From an uncultured Collinsella sp. (GTDB lineage: Bacteria; Actinomycetota; Coriobacteriia; Coriobacteriales; Coriobacteriaceae): a DNA stretch of 9,791 bases. The notes below the pieces were generated by a model. It saw only the letters and a program-made list of their open reading frames with translations, did no database searches and was not told where the DNA came from. Every line of letters starts with the position of its first letter. Within the stretch, counting starts at the first letter, position 1. A program made the position numbers and the translations under genes. Shown piece after piece: positions 1-6,230 of the stretch. The stretch is taken from assembly GCA_902494035.1 (NCBI GenBank), contig CABURV010000062.1, forward strand, positions 1 to 9,791, in the 5' to 3' direction.

Positions 1-2
1 AC

Positions 3-971
3 ATAGGCGCCCTCGCGCTCGCCCGCGCCAAGGCGGTCGGGATGTCGGCGGCGTACCTGCCGGGACTCGCGGCGCACGGGGCCGCCAGGCTTTTCGCCGG
101 CGACGCCAAGACCGACGAGCGAGACGCGATGGTCATCGCGAAGACGGCGCTTGGCATCCCCGACGCGCTCCTGCCGGTCGGAGACCCAGGTCCGACGATT
201 GCGGCGGCGAGGGCGCTGGCCGCCCAGAGGAACTTCCTGACCTGCGAGAACACTAGGAATAAGAACCGGCTGCGCAGCATCCTGCTGGAATCGTGCCCCG
301 CCTTCGAGGCGCTGGTCGACCTGTCCGACGGGCCCCAGCTGAGGCTCATGGCATCCCTCGGCGGGGCCTGGTCGGTAGCCGACGCCGGGCCCCGCAGGGC
401 GGCGGCGCTCACGCGTGGGGCGGCGCGCGGTAAGATCGAGGCCCTCGTCCGCTCGACAACCTCCTCGACAAGGCCGGATGCGTCGGTCGTCGCCGCCGAG
501 GACCGGGCGGTGAAACTGCTCGCGCGCAGGATATCCGAGAACTCGGCGGAGATCGAGGCGATCACGGCGGAGATCTCCGCCCTGCTCGAGGGCGACGATA
601 CCTACCGATGCCTCCTGACGGTGCCGGGCATCGGGCCCAAAACCGCTTCCGAGCTTGCGATCTCCATCGACATCGAAGACTTCCCCAGTCACGACAGGCT
701 CGCGTCGTACTGCGGCCTGGCGCCGCGCAACCGCCAGTCGGGAACCTCGATCTCCTCGGTGACGGCATCGCGCCAAGGCAACAAGAGGCTGAAGAACCTG
801 CTCATATTCTCATGTAACTGCCTTACCCGGACAGAGGGGAGATGGGGCGACTACTACACCAGGTGCCGGGAGCGGGGCATGTCGCACGGCAAGGCGCTCA
901 AGGCGCTGGCGCGAAAGAGACTGAAGGTCATCTACGCGGTCATGCGAGACAGGGTGCCTTACGCAGCCTAG
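3..971 (+). CDS. IS110-family transposase (DEDD recombinase), N-terminus outside window
   Basis: The frame is open to the left edge (IGALALARAKAVG before the first internal Met at 42), so the true start lies upstream; about 322 residues are visible. The protein is the RNA-guided recombinase that moves IS110 elements. The N-terminal half shows the end of the RuvC-like DEDD domain, with the family motif AKTDERDA (residues 22-29 counted from the Met at 42). The C-terminal half is the Tnp_20 domain: PGIGPKTASELA, then YCGLAPRNRQSG with the likely catalytic serine at residue 233, then QGNKRLKNLL. The C-terminus is intact and ends in a normal TAG. The gene is GC-rich with G/C-dominated third positions, unlike the hip region beside it. 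The family call is secure; whether the element is active cannot be judged without the start. Confidence 0.9.
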   Translation: MGALALARAKAVGMSAAYLPGLAAHGAARLFAGDAKTDERDAMVIAKTALGIPDALLPVGDPGPTIAAARALAAQRNFLTCENTRNKNRLRSILLESCPAFEALVDLSDGPQLRLMASLGGAWSVADAGPRRAAALTRGAARGKIEALVRSTTSSTRPDASVVAAEDRAVKLLARRISENSAEIEAITAEISALLEGDDTYRCLLTVPGIGPKTASELAISIDIEDFPSHDRLASYCGLAPRNRQSGTSISSVTASRQGNKRLKNLLIFSCNCLTRTEGRWGDYYTRCRERGMSHGKALKALARKRLKVIYAVMRDRVPYAA

Positions 972-1060
972 CCGAAACGCACCGAGCAGACTGAAGCCCA
1001 CCGGCCTAATGGCTTGGCGTCAGCATGCCGCGATTCGGTCGCACGGAGAGCATTTCCCAG

Positions 1061-1066
1061 TTGACA
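1061..1066 (+). promoter_or_regulatory. Isolated -35-like box TTGACA at the IS110 right end
   Basis: A consensus TTGACA lies about 90 bases after the transposase stop. No -10 box lies 16-18 bases further on, where the sequence is C-rich. In IS110 elements, excision to a circle can join a -35 in the right end to a -10 in the left end. This box is placed as that model expects, but the left end is outside the window. Confidence 0.4.
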
Positions 1067-1157
1067 AAACTATAGGAACACCCCCCCTCTATCGGCGAGC
1101 GGTGGCGACGAGGCGGTTAAAGCAAAGTTTCCGACTCGGTTTGTACTTGCAGACTCC

Positions 1158-1186
1158 TTGCTAACATTAACGATTCTTTCTATTAT
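1158..1186 (+). promoter_or_regulatory. Probable sigma-70 promoter of the hip operon
   Basis: TTGCTA (1158-1163) and TATTAT (1181-1186) are separated by 17 bases and sit about 40 bases upstream of the hipB start, in the most AT-rich stretch of the region. The left arm of an inverted repeat (1161-1170) overlaps the -35 box, which fits repression by the HipB product. Confidence 0.55.
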
Positions 1187-1217
1187 CTTCTATAACCGCA
1201 AATATTATTAATGTTAG
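1161..1217. repeat. Inverted repeat CTAACATTAA / TTAATGTTAG, candidate HipB operator
   Basis: Two perfect 10-base inverted arms (1161-1170 and 1208-1217) flank the putative -10 box. The left arm overlaps the -35; the right arm ends just before the hipB start and overlaps the weak AGG ribosome-binding site. Paired operator sites around a promoter are typical of autoregulated toxin-antitoxin operons, but this does not match the E. coli HipB operator sequence. The role is inferred from position. Confidence 0.45.
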
Positions 1218-1223
1218 GTTTTT

Positions 1224-1523
1224 ATGGCTGGCATCACACCAATTCCCATAGCCCGGGCAAAACGTACCATCGCAACACACTTCGACCTGGCGCGCAGGCA
1301 GCAGCGCATTCCCGTCGATCTGCTTGCGCGGCGCTGCAACATGTCGATCCCCACCATCACCAAGATGCTCACGAAGGGCGACGGATCGCTCGAGACCTTT
1401 CTGCGTGTTGCCCGTGTACTTGGAATGCTTGATTCCGTCGTAGACGCAACCGATCCGCTCGTCACCCCCATCGGCCGAGCGCGCTCCGAGGAGGACACAC
1501 CCAAGCGAGTGAGGAGCCTCTAA
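1224..1523 (+). CDS. hipB: HipB-like antitoxin, helix-turn-helix DNA-binding protein
   Basis: A 99-residue basic protein with a predicted helix-turn-helix at about residues 30-68 (VDLLARRCNMSIPTITKML, then LETFLRVARVLGML), the XRE-like arrangement seen in HipB antitoxins. In hipBA systems HipB neutralises the HipA kinase and represses its own operon. The ATG at 1224 has only a weak AGG five bases upstream, inside a possible operator arm. The stop TAA shares one base with the ATG of the hipA-like frame (TAATG), the tight coupling typical of hipBA. The downstream hipA is truncated, so this antitoxin may now have no active toxin to control. The identification rests on the HTH pattern, size and operon context. 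Confidence 0.8.
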   Translation: MAGITPIPIARAKRTIATHFDLARRQQRIPVDLLARRCNMSIPTITKMLTKGDGSLETFLRVARVLGMLDSVVDATDPLVTPIGRARSEEDTPKRVRSL

Positions 1524-2134
1524 TGCAGTACTTGGTTACCATGCAAATCGACGGCATGGATGTCCCCGCAGGCACGCTCTTTCAAAACATACGCAATGGG
1601 GAAGAAACCACCAGTTTTGTTTACGACCAGCAATATCTGGCACGCGAGGACGCCTTTGCGCTTGCGCCCGATGTGCCGCTGGGCGGAGGCTCTTTCCATT
1701 CTGCGGGCCTCAGATCTCTTAGGGCGCTTAAAGACTGTATGCCCGATCGCTGGGGAAGAAACTTGATGACACGCGCCGAGCGTTTGGAAGCAAAAAACGC
1801 AGGAAGAACTCCCCGAACCCTATTTGAAACAGATCTGCTCACAGGCGTGAACGATGAGACACGCCAGGGCGCTCTGCGCCTATGGGACGCAGACGGAAAC
1901 GTGCTCACAGCTCCCGAGACCGGCGTTCCCCGCGAAATCGACCTTCCCCAGCTGCTCAGTTCCGCCGATCGCGCCTCCCAAGATATGGATGTAGACATCC
2001 GGGACCTTCTCGATGCCGGATCGAGCCTGGGAGGAGATCGCCCAAAAGCGTCCATGCGCGATGAGCATGGAGATCTTTGGATGGCGAAGTTCCCCAAGTC
2101 TGCGGAGGGGCATCTCGAAGCATGGGGAAATTGA
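1523..2134 (+). pseudogene. hipA: hipA-like kinase toxin gene, truncated in the kinase domain
   Basis: The 203-residue frame starts at ATG 1523 with GAGGAG (1511-1516) six bases upstream. It covers the HipA N-terminal domain (about residues 1-125) and the beginning of the kinase domain: the Gly/Ser-rich loop GSSLGGDRPKA (166-176) and the ATP-binding lysine in WMAKF (Lys189). Full HipA proteins are about 400-440 residues, so the catalytic-loop aspartate, the metal-binding aspartate and the whole C-terminal lobe are missing. Homology stops at HLEAWGN, and the stop TGA (2132-2134) lies in the palindrome upstream of the next toxin-antitoxin pair, so the 3' half was replaced by that module. Kinase activity is not expected. 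The fragment could still bind HipB, but I have no evidence that it does. It is too long, and has too much kinase sequence, to be a HipS-type small subunit. Confidence 0.85.
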
Positions 2135-2162
2135 GTGTGGTATATTTATACCACACTCAATT
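2129..2162. promoter_or_regulatory. Near-perfect palindrome with extended -10: operator/promoter of the Phd-RelE pair
   Basis: Two perfect 16-base arms, AATTGAGTGTGGTATA (2129-2144) and its reverse complement (2147-2162), are separated by TT. Inside lies an extended -10 motif, TG-G-TATATT (2138-2146), with no good -35. A transcript would start near 2153, about 20 bases before the antitoxin ATG. Type II antitoxins commonly repress their own operon by binding such a palindrome over the promoter. The site also contains the stop codon of the truncated hipA frame, so it arrived with the incoming module. Confidence 0.7.
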
Positions 2163-2175
2163 CGGAGGTCTCATC

Positions 2176-2442
2176 ATGCCAACAGCAGTGCCCGTCAGGG
2201 ATATGAAAGACACGGCCGCATTCAGCGCCCTCGTTGAGCGGGAACGCGATGTGACCGTAACGCGCAACGGATACGAGGCGTTTCACTGTCTGTCCGCCGA
2301 AGAGTGGGCATCTCAACGCGACGAGGTGGCTAAAGCGAAACTCCTGTCCCGCATCATGCTCGCCGAGCAGGAAATAGCAAACGGCGAGTACGAAGATTAC
2401 GATACGTTTGCCGCACGAATAAAGGCAGAATATGACCTATAA
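2176..2442 (+). CDS. Phd/YefM-family antitoxin
   Basis: The ATG at 2176 is chosen over upstream in-frame starts because GGAGGT (2164-2169) sits six bases before it and the Phd/YefM fold begins there. The 88-residue acidic protein opens with MPTAVPVRDMKDT and continues through VTVTRNGYEAFHCLSAEEW (about residues 26-44), the N-terminal dimerisation and DNA-binding pattern of the family. The C-terminal tail (about 55-88, rich in Glu, Tyr and Asp) would wrap the toxin. It overlaps the toxin gene by 11 bases, so the two are translationally coupled. The protein should neutralise the partner toxin in the cytoplasm and repress the operon at the upstream palindrome. Family confidence is high; target and operator binding are inferred. 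Confidence 0.88.
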   Translation: MPTAVPVRDMKDTAAFSALVERERDVTVTRNGYEAFHCLSAEEWASQRDEVAKAKLLSRIMLAEQEIANGEYEDYDTFAARIKAEYDL

Positions 2443-2737
2443 GCTCGTCATCACACGCGAAGCAGAACGAGAGTACGAACAAATCGTTGCATACCTGGCC
2501 AAGACGCTCGGCAGCCGACAGGCTGCATCCCACTTCATTTCATCTTTTGCGGAAAAGATCGAACTCGTGAGACAAAACCCCAAAAGCTATCCCCCGTCGC
2601 ATCTCCCCGAGCTCGTCGCCCAGGGTTATCGCTCCATGGCCGTCATGCGCTATGTCGCGCTCTTCAAAATCAAAGATGGCCATGTGTTCATCACCCACAT
2701 TTTCCATCAGTCCCAAGACTACGCGCGGTTGGTCTAA
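2432..2737 (+). CDS. RelE/ParE-superfamily toxin
   Basis: The 101-residue basic protein fits the RelE/ParE fold: MTYKLVITREAEREYEQIVAYL at the start (strand, then long helix), a middle helix FAEKIELVRQNPKSYP, and C-terminal strands with GYRSMAVMRYVALFKI and the diagnostic HIFHQSQDYARL. The usual length is about 85-105 residues, so it appears complete. The superfamily includes mRNA interferases (RelE, YoeB) and gyrase poisons (ParE). The C-terminal FHQSQDY resembles plasmid-stabilisation RelE/ParE proteins, but the target cannot be assigned. The start overlaps the antitoxin's end by 11 bases, with AAGG upstream as a ribosome-binding site. An IS256 element has inserted 33 bases after the stop without damaging it. 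Confidence 0.87.
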   Translation: MTYKLVITREAEREYEQIVAYLAKTLGSRQAASHFISSFAEKIELVRQNPKSYPPSHLPELVAQGYRSMAVMRYVALFKIKDGHVFITHIFHQSQDYARLV

Positions 2738-2762
2738 ACACATCAATCGAGCTCGCAGAACG

Positions 2763-2770
2763 TTAATGCC
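2763..2770 (+). repeat. Target-site duplication, left copy (TTAATGCC)
   Basis: This 8-base sequence abuts the left terminal inverted repeat of the IS256 element and is repeated exactly at 4202-4209 next to the right one. Eight bases is a usual duplication size for IS256. It marks the insertion point and a fairly recent, uncorrupted insertion. Confidence 0.88.
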
Positions 2771-2796
2771 GATCGCGTCGCGAATTGTGGTGTAAG
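2771..2796. repeat. IS256 left terminal inverted repeat
   Basis: The 26 bases start GATCGCGTCGCGAATT and end GTGGTGTAAG. They match the reverse complement of 4176-4201 at 22 of 26 positions, with mismatches at positions 2, 4, 15 and 16. The innermost ten bases are identical. Confidence 0.88.
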
Positions 2797-2872
2797 CGAG
2801 CTTTGAAATAGGCGCGGCCCCCGCCCTAGAATCTTTTCGGCCAAGAGAAGGTTCGAAGGGAAAGGGACCGCT

Positions 2873-4141
2873 ATGGAAACTGTACAGCAAGGGCTCGACG
2901 TCTTGAAGGGCGTGCTCGGCGAGGAGGGGATGACCGGCCTCGCGAGGCTGCTCGCCGAGTCCTGCGCCAACGAGATCATGGACGCGGAGGCGGACGCGGT
3001 CTGCGAGGCGACCGGAACCAGCCGCAACGGCTACCGCGAGCGGAGGCTGGAGACCCAGCTCGGCACGCTCACGCTGCGCATCCCCAAGCTGCGCGCCGGG
3101 AGCTACTTCCCCGAGTCGCTGATAGAGCGGTGGGGGCGCGTCGACAGGGCGGTGATATGCGCCGCGAGCGAGATGTACGCCCTCGGCGTGTCCACCAGGA
3201 AGGTCGGGAGGGCGCTGGAGGGGATGGGCGCCGCGAACCTCTCCAAGGACCGCGTGAGCCGCATCTGCGCCGAGCTTGACGCCGAGGTCGCGGCGCTGAG
3301 GGGACGGGGGCTCCCCGCCCAGCGCTACCCCTACCTCTGGGTCGACGCGACCTACGTGCCGTGCCGCAAGGGCGGCCACGGCGCCACGGCGGCGGTCGTC
3401 ACCGCCATCGCCCTCGGGGAGGACGGCGTGCGCCGCGTGGCCGGGTTCGCCTGCGTCGACACGGAGAGCTACGCCTCGTGGAAGGGGTTCCTGCGAGGGC
3501 TCCGCGAGCGGGGCGTCTCCGGCGTGCAGTGCGTGACCTCCGACGCCCACGGGGGCATCGTCCGGGCCGTCCGGGAGCTCTTCCCGGGCGCCGCGTGGCA
3601 GCGCTGCATCGTCCACCTGGAGCGCGACGTGATCGACGCGGTGGCGACGAAGGCCAAGCGCAGGGCCGCCGGCGCGGTCCTCCACGCGGTGTTCGCCGAG
3701 ACCGAGCCGGCGCGCGTGCGGGCGGCGTACCACGCGGCCTGCTCCGTCATCGCGAGCCTGTCCGAGGACGCGGGGAAGGTCATGGAGGAGGCGGAGGCCG
3801 ACGCGCTCGCCTACCTGGACTTCCCGGAGGCGCACCGCCGGCGCATCAGGACGAACAACGTCCAGGAGCGCTGCAACCGCGAGATCAAGCGGCGCACGCG
3901 CGTCGTGCAGAGCTTCCCCTCGGAGGCGTCGCTCGTCCGCCTGGTCGGCGCGGTGCTCTGCGAGGAGGACGAGGACTGGTCGAGCAGGAGGTACATCGTG
4001 CCCGAGTCGCTCGAGGAGCTCTGGGAGCAGTCCCGGGAGGAGGCGGCCCCGGCGGCGGACCCGGACGATTCCGAGGTCGAGCGCCAGAGGTCGAGGCTGG
4101 TCGTCATAGCAGGGCTTGACGGGCTGGCGAGGGCGGCGTAG
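2873..4141 (+). CDS. IS256-family transposase (DDE), full length
   Basis: The 422-residue protein catalyses cut-and-paste or copy-out transposition of the surrounding element. The start ATG follows AAGGGA by five bases. The N-terminal region has the family's SRNGYRERRLETQLGTLTLRIPKLR block (about 50-74). The DDE triad is visible: Asp158 in YLWVDATYV, Asp224 in VTSDAHGG, and Glu332 in TNNVQERCNREIKRRTRVV. The family's C-x2-H motif is present as WQRCIVH (Cys245, His248). Length is normal (about 390-430) and no frameshift is seen, so the enzyme looks intact. The last 40 residues, rich in Ala, Glu and Arg, are a poorly conserved tail. Long open frames on the opposite strand here are a by-product of high GC. 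Confidence 0.95.
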   Translation: METVQQGLDVLKGVLGEEGMTGLARLLAESCANEIMDAEADAVCEATGTSRNGYRERRLETQLGTLTLRIPKLRAGSYFPESLIERWGRVDRAVICAASEMYALGVSTRKVGRALEGMGAANLSKDRVSRICAELDAEVAALRGRGLPAQRYPYLWVDATYVPCRKGGHGATAAVVTAIALGEDGVRRVAGFACVDTESYASWKGFLRGLRERGVSGVQCVTSDAHGGIVRAVRELFPGAAWQRCIVHLERDVIDAVATKAKRRAAGAVLHAVFAETEPARVRAAYHAACSVIASLSEDAGKVMEEAEADALAYLDFPEAHRRRIRTNNVQERCNREIKRRTRVVQSFPSEASLVRLVGAVLCEEDEDWSSRRYIVPESLEELWEQSREEAAPAADPDDSEVERQRSRLVVIAGLDGLARAA

Positions 4142-4175
4142 ATTCAGGCCGTCGAAGGTTCAGGGGCGGGGTCCC

Positions 4176-4201
4176 CTTACACCACTTTTCGCGACGCCAC
4201 C
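4176..4201. repeat. IS256 right terminal inverted repeat
   Basis: The reverse complement reads GGTGGCGTCGCGAAAA and then GTGGTGTAAG, matching the left terminus at 22 of 26 positions. It begins 34 bases after the transposase stop. Confidence 0.88.
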
Positions 4202-4209
4202 TTAATGCC
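4202..4209 (+). repeat. Target-site duplication, right copy (TTAATGCC)
   Basis: An exact copy of 2763-2770, directly abutting the right terminal repeat. The 109 bases from here to the next gene (4210-4318) are native spacer; I see no convincing -35/-10 pair in them. Confidence 0.88.
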
Positions 4210-4318
4210 AGGTCCTCGCGCCCAATATCCCAAACATTAGGAAAGAATTAGCATTCGCACATGTCCAGATTGCCGTACCGTAAGAGGCTAGGAAACTCTG
4301 CGGAAGGCGAGGTGGGCT

Positions 4319-5047
4319 ATGCCCCGCATCTTGGTGGTGGACGACGAGGAGGCAATTGCCGAGCTCATCGGTGTATACCTGCGCAACGAGGGATTTGATG
4401 TCGAGATGTTCGGCGATGGCGCCCAGGCGGCCATACGGGCACTTGACCCACATGCCGCGCCGATCGATCTGGCAATTCTCGATGTGATGCTTCCCGGGTT
4501 GGACGGCCTGGAGCTATGCCGCCGCATCCGCGCGGAGCATGCCTATCCCATCATCATGCTCACAGCCAAAGGAGAGCAGGCCGACCGCGTGGCGGGCCTC
4601 ACCTTCGGGGCCGACGACTACGTAGTCAAGCCGTTCCTGCCCCTTGAACTCGTCGCCCGCGTTAAAGCCCAACTCAGGCGCGCGACCATCTATAATCCCG
4701 CCGAAGCCGGCGATGCTGCCGCGAGCTCCCCAGCATCCGGGCTAAGCCTGCTGGTACGCGGCGGGCTCGTGCTCGACATCTCCGCTCACGAAGCCACCCT
4801 CAATGAACGCCCGCTCCCCCTCACGCCCACCGAGTTCTCCATCCTCCAACTGCTACTCGAAGCCAACGGGGCCGTACTCTCGGCACGAGAGCTGTATTGC
4901 GGGGTCTTTGGCGAGGGATATTACGACAAGGGATCGGGCTCTATCACCGTACACATTCGACATTTACGTGAGAAGATGGGTGATTCATTTGAGGAACCGC
5001 ACTACATCAAAACCGTCTGGGGATGCGGGTACAAAATTGAACGCTGA
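4319..5047 (+). CDS. OmpR-family response regulator, VanR-type
   Basis: The 242-residue protein is a DNA-binding response regulator. The receiver domain (about 1-120) has the acidic pair Asp8/Asp9, phosphoacceptor Asp55 in LAILDVMLPG, Thr82 in IIMLTAKG and Lys104 in DDYVVKPF. A linker of about 25 residues (rich in Ala and Ser) leads to a winged-helix domain (about 150-242) with LTPTEFSILQLLL and the recognition region GSITVHIRHLREKMG, ending VWGCGYKI. The stretches YPIIMLTAKG and PLELVARVKAQLRR closely resemble enterococcal VanR. GAGGT (4309-4313) is five bases before the ATG. The gene overlaps the kinase gene by 11 bases. No vanHAX-type genes are adjacent, so the regulon is unknown; cell-wall or envelope stress is a family-based guess. 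An IS256 insertion lies 109 bases upstream and may affect its promoter. Confidence 0.93.
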   Translation: MPRILVVDDEEAIAELIGVYLRNEGFDVEMFGDGAQAAIRALDPHAAPIDLAILDVMLPGLDGLELCRRIRAEHAYPIIMLTAKGEQADRVAGLTFGADDYVVKPFLPLELVARVKAQLRRATIYNPAEAGDAAASSPASGLSLLVRGGLVLDISAHEATLNERPLPLTPTEFSILQLLLEANGAVLSARELYCGVFGEGYYDKGSGSITVHIRHLREKMGDSFEEPHYIKTVWGCGYKIER

Positions 5048-6230
5048 ATCTCTTCGAGACCGTCTGACCTCGCTAGCCCTGGGGCTCGCGGCGGCCGTAT
5101 TGGGGCTCACACTCATCCGAATCCTGTTCGGCGCGTTGTTCGATTTTATAGACACCTATATGAATGGCGCCTTCATGAGCTGGTTCGCCAGCCAGGTGCT
5201 GAAGACCTTCAACCTCGATGAACTGGGGCTGATACCCCTTGACGTGTTGAGCCCGGATGGCGTGCGCTTCATGTTTTACCAGTTGGGCTTGGGCGCCCTT
5301 GCGACCCTGGTCATTGCCGTCGCCCTCACGATGTTGATTGCGCGCCGTATGGAACGCAGGCGAACGTTGGAGGCCGTTTGCCGCCGCATCGACACCTTTA
5401 TGGAGGGCGAGGCGCCGGCAGCCGATGTGTTTGGCCCCGGATTTGACGACGTCGCCCTGCGCATGACCGAGATAAAACGAACCATGCGCGATCGCGAGCA
5501 GGCGCTACGCGATGAGGCCTCCCGGAAGAACGACCTCATCACCTACCTGGCGCACGATCTCAAAACGCCGCTCACCTCGGTCGTGGGCTATCTTTCCCTG
5601 CTGGACGAGGTCCCGGATATGCCCGCAGAGCAACGCAACCGTTATACCGCCACGGCCCTGGACAAAGCCCGGCGTCTCGAACGGTTGATCAACGAATTCT
5701 TCGACATCACACGCTACAACCTGCAAAATGTCGAACTCGAGATGGAGCCTGTCGACCTCTCGTTTCTTCTTGTGCAAATGCTCGATGAGTTCTATCCCCT
5801 GCTGAATGGGCACGGCAATACGGCCAAGCTTGTCGTAGACGGCACGGAGATTACAGACGAAGAGCCCGAGCCGCTCATGATCGAAGGCGATGCCATGCGC
5901 CTGGCACGCGTGTTCAACAACATCCTCAAGAACGCGATCGCCTACAGCTCGCCCAATACACCCATCGCCGTTAACGTGGATACGGCCGATGCGGAACGCG
6001 TGCGCGTGCGCATAACCGACATGGGCCTGACCGTTCCCCCGCACAAGCTGCAGTCCATTTTTGACAAGTTCTATCGCGTGGACGAAACCCGTGCGACCTC
6101 GACAGGCGGGGCAGGCCTGGGGCTCGCCATCGCGCGCGAGATCGTCCACTTGCACGGCGGGGAAATCACTGCGCAGAGCTCCGGCGGCACCACAGGCTTC
6201 ACCGTCGAGCTTCCAAGGCACAACGCCTAG
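5037..6230 (+). CDS. Membrane sensor histidine kinase, VanS-type
   Basis: I choose TTG at 5037: it overlaps the regulator gene by 11 bases, follows a G-rich stretch and gives 397 residues. ATG codons much further upstream fall inside the regulator gene. Two membrane segments (about 12-35 and 83-102) enclose a short outside loop of about 45 residues, a small sensor like that of VanS. The cytoplasmic part has the H-box YLAHDLKTPLTS (His173), then GYLSLLDEVPDMP and FFDITRYNLQ, nearly the VanS signature. The N-box is FNNILKNA; the ATP-lid region has GGAGLGLAIA. The G1 box (ITDMGLTVPP) lacks the usual second glycine, a degeneracy also seen in VanS. It should phosphorylate the partner regulator. 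The 3' end overlaps the opposite-strand peptidase gene by four bases. Confidence 0.92.
   Translation: MNAESLRDRLTSLALGLAAAVLGLTLIRILFGALFDFIDTYMNGAFMSWFASQVLKTFNLDELGLIPLDVLSPDGVRFMFYQLGLGALATLVIAVALTMLIARRMERRRTLEAVCRRIDTFMEGEAPAADVFGPGFDDVALRMTEIKRTMRDREQALRDEASRKNDLITYLAHDLKTPLTSVVGYLSLLDEVPDMPAEQRNRYTATALDKARRLERLINEFFDITRYNLQNVELEMEPVDLSFLLVQMLDEFYPLLNGHGNTAKLVVDGTEITDEEPEPLMIEGDAMRLARVFNNILKNAIAYSSPNTPIAVNVDTADAERVRVRITDMGLTVPPHKLQSIFDKFYRVDETRATSTGGAGLGLAIAREIVHLHGGEITAQSSGGTTGFTVELPRHNA
6227..6230. other. Shared CTAG: tail-to-tail stop codons on both strands
   Basis: The kinase gene ends in TAG at 6228-6230 and the opposing peptidase gene ends in TAG at 6229-6227 on the other strand. 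The two coding regions overlap by four bases within the palindrome GCCTAGGC (6225-6232). There is no room for a terminator between them. Confidence 0.9.

Larger units (their letters stand above)
1..1085 (+). mobile_element. IS110-family insertion sequence, 3' part only
   Basis: The window begins inside an IS110-family element. What is visible is most of the transposase gene and about 110 bases of 3' noncoding sequence. The right boundary is not exact: I place it near 1085, just after the sequence TTGACAAAACTATAGGAACA (1061-1080) and a C run, because the base composition turns AT-rich soon after. IS110 elements usually lack inverted repeats and target duplications, so the end cannot be fixed from sequence alone. 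Members of the family carry a guide (bridge) RNA in noncoding DNA next to the gene. For this copy it could be upstream of the window or in 972-1060; I cannot tell which. Confidence 0.7.
2771..4201 (+). mobile_element. Complete IS256-family insertion sequence (1431 bp)
   Basis: The element is bounded by terminal inverted repeats at 2771-2796 and 4176-4201 and flanked by an exact 8-base duplication. It carries a single full-length transposase gene. Size, repeats and duplication all match the family. It sits between the RelE-type toxin gene and the two-component regulator gene; removing it and one TTAATGCC rebuilds the original intergenic spacer. Its GC content is clearly above that of the toxin-antitoxin genes to its left. 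Confidence 0.92.

Noticed and set aside
2738..2770. Remnant of the hipA 3' half after the toxin gene
   Set aside because: The 33 bases to the IS256 insertion, and the spacer beyond it, show no HipA-like reading in any frame I checked by eye.
2540..3835. Long open frame of 431 codons on the minus strand
   Set aside because: It runs antisense through the IS256 transposase and across its left end and the toxin gene. It is a by-product of high GC, and its translation shows no family motif.
1..4209. Composite transposon carrying the toxin-antitoxin genes
   Set aside because: The flanking elements belong to different families with unrelated ends, and the IS256 copy has its own complete target duplication.
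4319..6230. Calling this locus a vancomycin-resistance operon
   Set aside because: Only the regulator pair resembles Van proteins; no vanH, vanA/B, vanX or vanY gene is in the window.
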